This document shows positions 57,801 to 64,000 of a stretch of DNA of 64,000 nt, piece after piece. The translations under genes and the position numbers were made by a program. Where the stretch lies: assembly GCA_031835245.1 (NCBI GenBank), contig JAVKOQ010000124.1:62001-126000 (forward strand), read 5' to 3'. Under the pieces are notes generated by a model. It saw nothing but the letters and a program-made list of their open reading frames with translations. It was not told where the DNA came from and did no database searches. Source of the DNA: Balamuthia mandrillaris. Lineage: Eukaryota; Discosea; Longamoebia; Balamuthiidae. The first letter of the stretch is position 1. Each line of letters starts with the position of its first letter.

Positions 57801-60800
57801 TTAGTCTGCCATTCTCGTTCTTTCTGTCTCTCCTGTTCCTCTCGCAGGCGCTCCAACTCAACCCTTCTTTTAGCTCGTTGACGCTCCAATTCGCGTTCTT
57901 GCTCTTGCAACTCTTTCATCTTGCGCTCCCTTTCTTCCTCTTCTTTACGGTCTCTCGCTCTGCGGGTTTCCTCTAAGTGGCGTTCGTAGGCCTCTCGCTT
58001 AGCACCCTCCAGCTCTCGCAGCTTGGCTTGCTGTTTCTTGAACTTCTCTTCCTTCTTCCTTTCCTCCTCTTCTCTCTTGCGCTCGATTTCCTCCCGTCTC
58101 TTTTGCATGTACGCTTGTCTTTCTTCCTCCAGTTGTTTTCTCTCCTCGCGTTCGCGTTCATATTGCTCCTCCTTCAACCGTTCCTTCTCTGCTCTCAGTC
58201 TATCGAGCTCCTCCATTCTCTTCTGGCGCACTTCCGCTTTTTGTTCTTCCAGCATTTGCTGCTCTGCTTGTTTCATCTTCCATTCCAGCTCTTTCTGGCG
58301 TTCCTGCTCCTCCTTGAGTCGCTCAAGCTCCTTTTGCCTTCTCTCCTTCTGTGCTTGCTTCTCTTCCTCCAGCTGCTTAAGCTCTTCCATGCGTCGGCGG
58401 CGTTGTTCTTCCTCCTCTTGCTCTTGCTTCTTCTTGATTTCTTCCAGGTGTTGGCGGTAGGCTTCCTTCCTCTCTCCATCCAATCTCTTCAACTTCTCCT
58501 GCTTCTTCCGCCATTTTTCTTCCTTCTGTCTTTGTTCCTCCTCTCTTTGCTTTTCGATCTCTTCTCTTCTTCTCCTTGCTCTTTCCTCTTTCTCCGCTTC
58601 CAACAACTTCCTCTCTTCTTGTTCTCGCCTGTATTGCTCTTCCTTTTCCTGTTCGCGTTGCTCTCTCAAACGTTCCAATTCCACCTCTCGTCTGCGTCTT
58701 GCTGCCTCTTTCTGCTCTTCCAATTCTCTTTCCTCTTCTTGTTTCATCTTCCATTCCAGCTCCTTTCTCGCTTCTTGCTCCTCTTTGAATTTTTCCAACT
58801 CCTTCTTTCTCCTCTCCTGCATGGCCTTTCTTTCCTCTGCCTCTTGCTTCAGTTCCCGCATTCTGCGCTGACGCTCCTCTTCCTCTTCCTTCTCTCTTGC
58901 AGCTCTTACTTCATCCAAGTGTCTTTGGTAGGCTGCTTTCTGCTCACCTTCGAGACGCTTCAGCTTCTCTTGTTTCTTGCGCCACTTTTCCTCCTTGATT
59001 CTCTCCTCCTCTTCCCTTTTCTTCTCCAGCTCGTCTCTGCGCCGCTTCATTCTTTCTAATTTCTCCTCTTCCAAAAGCCTCTTCTCTTCTTGTTCGCGGC
59101 GGAAACGTTCTTCCTTCTCCCGTTCCCTCTTTTCCCGCAAATGCTCCAGTTCTTCCTGTCTTCTTCTGCGAGTCAGCTCTTGTTGCTCCTCTATTTGCCG
59201 GAGCTCTTCCTGCTTGGCTTGCCATTCCAGCTCCTTTCTTCTTTCTTGCTCTGCTTTGAATTTTTCCATTTCTTCCTTTCTCCTCTCTGCAATTCTGCGT
59301 TTTTCTTCTTCCTCTTGCTTCAGCTCTTCCATCCTTCGCCTGCGCTCTTCCTCTTCATCCTTTTCTCTCGTGGCTCTAACCTTCTCCAAGTGTTGTTGAT
59401 AGGCCTGCTTCTTTTCTCCCTCGAGTTTCTTGAGCTTCTCTTGTTTTCTTTGCCATTTTTCCTCCTTTCTTCGTTGTTCCTCCTCTCTCCTCCTATCATT
59501 CTCAAGGCGCCGGAGTCGCTGTCGTTCTAATTTTTCTTCCTCCAACAATCTCCTTTCCTCCTGCTCTGCACGGAATCTCTCTTCCTTCTCCCTTTCCCGC
59601 TCCTCTCTGATTCGCTCCAACTCCTCCTGTCTTTTACGTTTGGTAAGTTCGCGAGCTTCCTCCAATTCCTTCTTTTCAGCAAGCTGCAATTGCCACTCGA
59701 TTTCCTTTTGTTTCTCCTGTTCCTCCCTAAACTTCTCCAATTCCTGTCGTCTCCTCTCTCTTATCGCTTCTCTTTCTTCCTCCTCCTGTTGGAGTTCCTC
59801 CATTCGTTGTTTTCGGATCTCAGCCTCTTCGCGCTCTCTCTTCATCCTAACATCTTCCAGATGGCGTTGATAGGCCTCCTTCTTGGCGCCCTCCAACTTC
59901 TTCAACTTCTCTTGTTTCTTCTTGAACTCCTCATCCTTTCGTTTTTGCTCTTCTTCTCGCTGCTTCTCCAGCTCCTCCCGTCGGCGGCGAAGGCGTTCCA
60001 GCTTTTCCTCTTCTAGCAATCTCTTCTCTTCCTGTTCGCGTCGGAACCGCTCTTCTTTTTCTCTTTCACGTTCATCACGAAGACGCTCTAGCTCTTGTTG
60101 TCGCTTGGTGCGACTGGCTTCCTTCTTTTCTTCTAAGGCCTGCATTTCAGCATGTTTGAGCTTCCATTCGAGTTCCTTTTGTTTGGCTTGCTCTTCTCTG
60201 AACTTTTCAACCTCTTCCCTTCTTCTCTGTCTCATGTTCTCCCGCTCTTCTTCCTCCTTTTGCAGCTCGTCCATCTTGCGCTGTCTCTCTTCTTCCTTCT
60301 CCTTTTCACGCTTAGCACGGGCTTCTTCCAAGTGCTGTCTGTAGGCCTCCTTCTTTTCGCCTTCCAAGCGCTTCAGTTTGTCCTGTTTCTTTCTCCACTT
60401 GGCTTCCTTCTGCCTTTCCTCCTCTTCTCGCTGCCTCTCAATTTCCTCCCTGCGGCGCCTCATCCTGTCCAATCTTTGCTCTTCCAGCATGCGGATCTCT
60501 TCCTGCTCCATTCGGAAGCGCTCCTCCCTTTCCCGCTCTCTATCCGCACGAAGCTTTTCAAGTTCCTTTTGCCTGCGCTCCCGCCTTTGCTCCTTCATCT
60601 CCTCCAACTTTCTGGCCTCCTCTGCTTGTTGTCTCCATTTTTCCTCGTTTTGTCGTTCCTGTTCCTCGCGAATTCGCTGAAGCTCTTGCTGTCGTCTCTC
60701 CTTGCGAGCCTCGCGTTCCTCTTCCTGCTTACGGAGCTCTTCCATCCTTGCTCTTCTTTCTTCCTCTTCGCGAGCAGCTCTGGCTTCAGCCGTGCTGCGA

Positions 60801-63800
60801 AGATGTTGGAGATAGCGTTCACGCTTCTCATCTTCCATCTTGTTGAGCTTCTCCTGTTCCTTCCTCCAACGTTCTTCTTTTTCTCGCTCTTCCCGTTCTC
60901 GCCTCTCCTGAGCCAGGCGAAGGTGTTCTTGCCTTTTCTTTCGGGCCTCTTCCTCTAACTGACGCATTTGCTTTTGCTGCTCTCTGAATTTTTGCTCCTT
61001 CTCGCGTTCGGCTTGGAGGCGCCTTTGTTCCAACTCTTCTCTCCTCTTCTTGGCCCTCTCCGCCTTTTCTCTCTCCAGCTGCTCCTGTTCCCGCTTGGCT
61101 TGCTCGTATTCCTTCAACTTGGCTTGCTCTCTTTCTTCGCGGATGCGTGCAAGCTCAGCTTCGCGGCGCTTGCGGAAGGCTTCCTTGTCCTCATCTACTT
61201 TGCGTTGCATGGCCTGCTTTTCTCTCCACTCCAACTCCTTTTCCTTTTCTCTTTGTTCCTTGATGCGCTGCAACTCCAGTTTCCTGCGTTCCAACATGGC
61301 CTGCCTTTCTTCCTCGATCTTCTTTCTCTCTTCCTGCTCCTCCAGCCACTTAAGCTCTTTCTGGCGTTCTCGTTCTTCCTTAATGCGCTCTAGTTCAAGC
61401 CTACGAGCTGCTTCTTTAGCTTTGTGACGTTCTTCCTCCGCCTTCAGCTCAGCCATTCTTCTCTGTCTCTCCTCCTCTTCTTGTTGTTCCTGCTTCTTCT
61501 TTACCTCCTCCAAATGCTTGCGGTAGGCTTCCTTCTTCTCTCCTTCTAAGCGTTTGAGCTTCTCCTGCTTCTTCAGCCACTTGAGTTCTTTTTGTCTGCG
61601 TTCTTCCTCGCGCTTTTTCTCGTTCTCTTCCTTTCTCTTTCTTCGCAGCTCCTCTTTCTCCTGTTCATAGCGTCGTCTCTCTTCTTGCTCTGCAAGGAAG
61701 TGCTCCTCCTTTCTATTCTCTTCCTCCTCGCGAATGCGACGCAGTTCTTCTTGGCGACGCAGCTTGGCAGCAAGTTTTTCCTCCTCATATTTCTTCTGCT
61801 CCTCTTGCTCTCGCAGCCATCTCTCCATCTTCTGCTTTTCCTGTTCTTCTTTCCAGATTTCTAGCTCACGTTGTCTGCGTTGATTACGTGCCTCACGCTC
61901 CTCTTCTTCCCTACGCATCTCCTGCATACGTTTGTCTCTCTCTTCGACTTCTTTACGCTCCTGCTCGGCTCGCACCTCTTCAAGATGTCTACGATAGGCC
62001 TCCTTCTTCTCGCCTTCCAAGCGGTTCAATTTTTCTTGCTGCCTCTTCCACTTTTCTTCTTTTTCTCTCTCTTTTTCGGCCCTTTCTCTTTCGATGGCTT
62101 CCTGCCGGCGCTGTCTGAGTTTGGCCTTTTCCTGTTCTTGTTTACGCTTCTCTTCTTGTTCCCTCTTATACTCCTCTATCTTGCGTTTCTCCTCCTCTTG
62201 TCTTTTCTTCTCGAGCTCTTCCTGACGGCGCTTTCTACGTTCCACTTTTTCTTTCTCCCTCTGTTCCTGTGCAGCCTTTTCACGGGAGTATTGTTCCAGC
62301 TTTAACTTTTCTCTTTCCTCTCGGATCTTCTCCAATTCGGCAGCACGGCGTTTGCGGTACTCCTCTTTGGACTCTTCGAGTTTTCTTTGCTCAGCTTGTT
62401 GCTCCTTCCATTGAAGCTCCTTTTCTTTATCCCTTTCTTCTCTCCATCTCTCGAGCTCCTTCTGTCTTCTCTCTTGAGCTCTGGCGCGTGCTGCTTCGAT
62501 CTTCTTTCTGTTCTCTTCGGCAATGCGGTACTTTTCTTCCTCCTTCCGTCTCTGTTCTTCCTTGAATTTCTCCAGTTCCTTTTGGCGCTTTTCTGCTCTC
62601 TTTTTGGCGGCCTCTTCCTCCCCTTTTAGCTCCTCCATGCGACGCTTTCGTTCCTCTTCCTCTTGTTGCTCCTGCTTTTTCCTAATTTCATCCAAATGCT
62701 TTTGGTAGGCCGCTTTCTTGTCGCCCTCCAAACGAGCCAGCTTCTCCTGCTTCTTCCTCCACTTTTCCTCTTTCCTCCTCTGTTCTTCTTCTCTGGCTCG
62801 GTCTATTTCCTCCTTTCTTCTTCTCAACCTCTCTTCCTTTTCCTGGTCCCTCATCGCCTTTTCGGCCTGCTCTCTCATAAATTGTCTCTCCTTTTCTCTT
62901 TGTTCTTCCTCTCTCTTCCTTTCCAGCTCTTCCAAGCGTCGCTTCTTGCGTTCTATTTTCTCTTCCTCGGCAATCCTGGAAAGCTCTTGCTCGAGGCGGA
63001 AGCGCTCCTCTGCTTGTCTTTCCTGCTCTTCGCGCCAGCGCTCCAGCTCATCCTGTCGCCTTCGTTTGGCTTCCTGTTTTTGTCTCTCATATTCGCGTCT
63101 TTCTTCTTCGGCCTTCCTTATCTCCTCTTCCTTCTGTCGTTCCTGTTCAAGGCGCCATTCCTCCAGCTCGCGCTCTCTCCTCTCTTTTTTGGCTTGGCGT
63201 TCCTCTTCTTCTTTCTTGAGCTCTTCCATTCTACGCAACCTTTCCTCCTCCTCTTCCTTCTCTTTCTTCGCCCTCAGTTCGTCCAAACGCTTCTGTTCTC
63301 GTTCCTTCTTCTCGCCCTCCAACTTGTTGATTTCCTCCTGCATACGCTTGAACTCCTCTTCTTTCTCTTGTTGCTCTCTCTCGCGCTTTCTATCTAACTC
63401 CTCTCTTCTCTTTTGGCGCAGTTCCTCTTTGCGTCTTTCCAATTCGATACGCTCCTGTTGTTCGCGAAGGAACTGCTCTTCTTTCTTCGCTGCTTCTTCT
63501 TCGCGTTTTTTCTCCAGTTCCTCTATCCTCTTTCTGCGCTTCTCCTTTTCATATTCCTCCAGTTCGCGCCTTTCTTGCTGCTGCCTCACGAACTCAAGCT
63601 CTTTTGCCTTTTCTTGCTTGGCACGCCATTCCTCCACTTCTACTCTTCTCCTTTCCTGTCTAGCCTTTTGCTGTTCCTCCTCCTTGGCCCTTTCCTCAGC
63701 CTCTCGCTTGTACTCTTCCTCCTTGTTCAGTTCCTGTTCCCTACGCCAAGTCTCCAAAGCTTGCTTCCTCTTATCCGCGAGAGCGGCACGTTTGTCTTCC

Positions 63801-64000
63801 TCTCTCTTGAGTTCCTCCATGCGGCGCATTATCTCTTGTTCTTCCTCCTTTTCCCTTTGCTTCCTTGCCTCTTCTAAGTGTTTGCGATAGGCTTCCTTCT
63901 TTTCGCCTTCCAGCGCCTTCAGCTTTTCTTGCTTCAGCAACCATTCGGCTTCCTTTTCACGCTGCTCGAGCTCTCGTTTCCTTTCGATTTCTTCGCGGCG
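54890..64000 (-). CDS. Giant Glu/Arg/Lys-rich helical repeat protein (N-terminus outside window)
   Basis: A single intronless frame of more than 3,030 codons, open to the window edge, so the start lies to the right. It is almost wholly Glu, Arg, Lys, Gln and Leu, with no Pro in the repeats. Units carry the marker LEGEKKEAYxxHLEEVR, the only Gly in most units, then EEEERxRRMEELKxEEEER, ERRxxELEKxxEEQExxKE, RRQEELERLREEREREKEER and EEEKLERxRRRREELEKQRE. The Ala-Tyr marker codons on the plus strand start at 56102, 56573, 57044, 57515, 57986, 58457, 58928, 59399, 59870, 60341, 60812, 61523, 61994, 62705, 63296 (degenerate) and 63887. The last about 240 residues are non-repetitive, with an acidic motif FDFEDILDDLGID and the end EEEESDDDY. 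A long single helix or coiled coil like trichohyalin is expected; the function is unknown. Confidence 0.85.
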   Translation of the reverse strand, partial: RREEIERKRELEQREKEAEWLLKQEKLKALEGEKKEAYRKHLEEARKQREKEEEQEIMRRMEELKREEDKRAALADKRKQALETWRREQELNKEEEYKREAEERAKEEEQQKARQERRRVEVEEWRAKQEKAKELEFVRQQQERRELEEYEKEKRRKRIEELEKKREEEAAKKEEQFLREQQERIELERRKEELRQKRREELDRKREREQQEKEEEFKRMQEEINKLEGEKKEREQKRLDELRAKKEKEEEEERLRRMEELKKEEEERQAKKERRERELEEWRLEQERQKEEEIRKAEEERREYERQKQEAKRRRQDELERWREEQERQAEERFRLEQELSRIAEEEKIERKKRRLEELERKREEEQREKERQFMREQAEKAMRDQEKEERLRRRKEEIDRAREEEQRRKEEKWRKKQEKLARLEGDKKAAYQKHLDEIRKKQEQQEEEERKRRMEELKGEEEAAKKRAEKRQKELEKFKEEQRRKEEEKYRIAEENRKKIEAARARAQERRQKELERWREERDKEKELQWKEQQAEQRKLEESKEEYRKRRAAELEKIREEREKLKLEQYSREKAAQEQREKEKVERRKRRQEELEKKRQEEEKRKIEEYKREQEEKRKQEQEKAKLRQRRQEAIERERAEKEREKEEKWKRQQEKLNRLEGEKKEAYRRHLEEVRAEQERKEVEERDKRMQEMRREEEEREARNQRRQRELEIWKEEQEKQKMERWLREQEEQKKYEEEKLAAKLRRQEELRRIREEEENRKEEHFLAEQEERRRYEQEKEELRRKRKEENEKKREEERRQKELKWLKKQEKLKRLEGEKKEAYRKHLEEVKKKQEQQEEEERQRRMAELKAEEERHKAKEAARRLELERIKEERERQKELKWLEEQEERKKIEEERQAMLERRKLELQRIKEQREKEKELEWREKQAMQRKVDEDKEAFRKRREAELARIREEREQAKLKEYEQAKREQEQLEREKAERAKKRREELEQRRLQAEREKEQKFREQQKQMRQLEEEARKKRQEHLRLAQERREREEREKEERWRKEQEKLNKMEDEKRERYLQHLRSTAEARAAREEEERRARMEELRKQEEEREARKERRQQELQRIREEQERQNEEKWRQQAEEARKLEEMKEQRRERRQKELEKLRADREREREERFRMEQEEIRMLEEQRLDRMRRRREEIERQREEEERQKEAKWRKKQDKLKRLEGEKKEAYRQHLEEARAKREKEKEEERQRKMDELQKEEEERENMRQRRREEVEKFREEQAKQKELEWKLKHAEMQALEEKKEASRTKRQQELERLRDEREREKEERFRREQEEKRLLEEEKLERLRRRREELEKQREEEQKRKDEEFKKKQEKLKKLEGAKKEAYQRHLEDVRMKREREEAEIRKQRMEELQQEEEEREAIRERRRQELEKFREEQEKQKEIEWQLQLAEKKELEEARELTKRKRQEELERIREEREREKEERFRAEQEERRLLEEEKLERQRLRRLENDRRREEEQRRKEEKWQRKQEKLKKLEGEKKQAYQQHLEKVRATREKDEEEERRRRMEELKQEEEEKRRIAERRKEEMEKFKAEQERRKELEWQAKQEELRQIEEQQELTRRRRQEELEHLREKREREKEERFRREQEEKRLLEEEKLERMKRRRDELEKKREEEERIKEEKWRKKQEKLKRLEGEQKAAYQRHLDEVRAAREKEEEEERQRRMRELKQEAEERKAMQERRKKELEKFKEEQEARKELEWKMKQEEERELEEQKEAARRRREVELERLREQREQEKEEQYRREQEERKLLEAEKEERARRRREEIEKQREEEQRQKEEKWRKKQEKLKRLDGERKEAYRQHLEEIKKKQEQEEEEQRRRRMEELKQLEEEKQAQKERRQKELERLKEEQERQKELEWKMKQAEQQMLEEQKAEVRQKRMEELDRLRAEKERLKEEQYEREREERKQLEEERQAYMQKRREEIERKREEEERKKEEKFKKQQAKLRELEGAKREAYERHLEETRRARDRKEEEERERKMKELQEQERELERQRAKRRVELERLREEQERQKEREWQTKQEELRAWEAAKEEQRKKRKEELERKREEQERKKEEEWEEQRRERQRLEEERKAYFQKRREEVERQREEEQRKKEEKFRKQQEKLRKLEGEKKEAYRKHLEEVRAARERQDEEERARKMQDIKQQEQELRQRQEKRRKELELLKEEEERKKEEEWQQKQAELKALEEQKAEARKRRQEELERKREEEERLKEEQYEQERQERKRLEEERKAYMQKRREEIERQREEEERKKEEKFKKQQAKLKKLEGEKKEAYLRHLEEVREDRERKEEEERRRKMEDIRMQEEEAQRRREKRMEELQRIKEEEEKRKEEEWRRKQEELRELEQQKAEQRRKRELEIERLHEEQERLKEEQYERERQERKRLEDERKAYMARRRQEIEEKREEEERKKEEKFRKQKEKLRKLEGEKREAYKKHLEEVRQAREKEEEEERARKMQELKEQEKELEQRREKRKQELEKIREEEERKKEEEWKQKQAELKQEEERKAEVRKKRQEEIEKLKTEQERLKEEQYERERQERKRLEEEKKVYMERRRQEIEQKREEEERKKEEKFRKQQAKLRQLEGEKKEAYRRHIEQVRLAQEQKEEEERQRRMDEIRQANEEAAERKERRKALIQQLREQEEQEKEEQYRREREEQKEFERRREEARRRRQEELEETRERREKEKEEAYLREKEERIRWEVERKRKQAERLERLKEQREREEEERKERAMREIKEREREDRARKERRKEELEKWRAEQEAKEEEKWRELQQQQKEYEEKRKLQKEERKKLLEQLREEEEKKKEEKFRKKQEKLALLKAKKEAAEAKRREELEKKKEELEKKKWEKEQKLRAKMAELEAKRKEEMDRRKEKVEKEAQKFKEEKTKQREEAKLLKKKMLEEKRNAKSKADAARAQIKSAQIGAEFDFEDILDDLGIDSVGTKQEALSNISETRLASAAKKREEEERLKKERQRQLELEMRRAREKAEEEESDDDY
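55340..64000 (-). repeat. Exact 471-bp (157-residue) protein-coding tandem repeats
   Basis: Intervals between successive marker codons are 471 bp ten times running, then 711, 471, 711, 591 and 591 bp. In residues these are 157, 237, 157, 237, 197 and 197, so all differ by multiples of 40. DNA identity between units is low by eye, so length is conserved much better than sequence. Confidence 0.9.

Noticed and set aside
54890-64000. Many long plus-strand frames rich in Leu/Phe/Ser that look like membrane proteins
   Set aside because: They are antisense shadows of the Glu/Arg/Lys-rich giant ORF, caused by codon composition.

Overview
This is eukaryotic nuclear DNA. Genes are split by many short GT-AG introns (about 60-370 bp), intergenic gaps are a few hundred bases, AATAAA signals follow several stop codons, and the products are typical of a free-living protist: Pol III RPC2, Integrator INTS14, PA28-gamma, CLN3/battenin, maspardin, mitochondrial IF-2, and a hybrid histidine kinase (a family absent from animals). 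The mixture of animal-like genes with a two-component kinase suggests an amoebozoan of the Acanthamoeba/Balamuthia kind. That is an inference from gene content; I see no diagnostic rRNA. I recognise no transposon, virus-like element, CRISPR array or complete tRNA gene.

Layout, left to right: fimbrin 3' part (+); CLN3 (+); JTB-like membrane protein (-); hybrid histidine kinase with three receiver domains (+); PA28-gamma (+); SERBP1/HABP4-like RGG protein (+); SRPK kinase (-); ribosomal protein eS12 (+); mitochondrial IF-2 (-); LRR protein with a Ser/Pro-rich tail (+); glutaminyl cyclase (-); RNA polymerase III RPC2 (+); TCF25 (-); unknown Ser/Pro-rich protein (+); INTS14 (-); QTRT1 (+); RanBP2-type zinc-finger array (+); maspardin/SPG21 (-); small Cys-rich membrane protein (+); MYG1 nuclease (+); cytochrome P450 (-); charged coiled-coil protein with an arrestin-like C-terminus (-); Arf GTPase (+); L17 ribosomal protein (-); LRWD1-like WD40 protein (+); and a giant repetitive coiled-coil ORF (-) that runs off the right edge.

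These are independent housekeeping and signalling genes, not an operon. Neighbours often share short bidirectional promoter regions. Several of these carry recognisable motifs: paired E2F-like sites (LRR/IF-2), an E2F-like site plus two CRE palindromes (L17/LRWD1-like), and clusters of ATTATCGAT-like motifs (INTS14/QTRT1, SPG21/membrane protein, MYG1).

The most unusual items are as follows. (1) The giant ORF is built from 157-residue helical units whose spacing is exact over ten consecutive intervals, and longer intervals are exactly 40 or 80 residues longer. (2) The hybrid kinase has Gln where the phospho-accepting His should be. (3) The PA28-gamma gene has 15-, 10- and 11-nt micro-exons. 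(4) One mitochondrial IF-2 intron appears to be GC-AG and is almost wholly a pentanucleotide polypyrimidine repeat. (5) (CT)n microsatellites lie in introns with a strong sense-strand bias.
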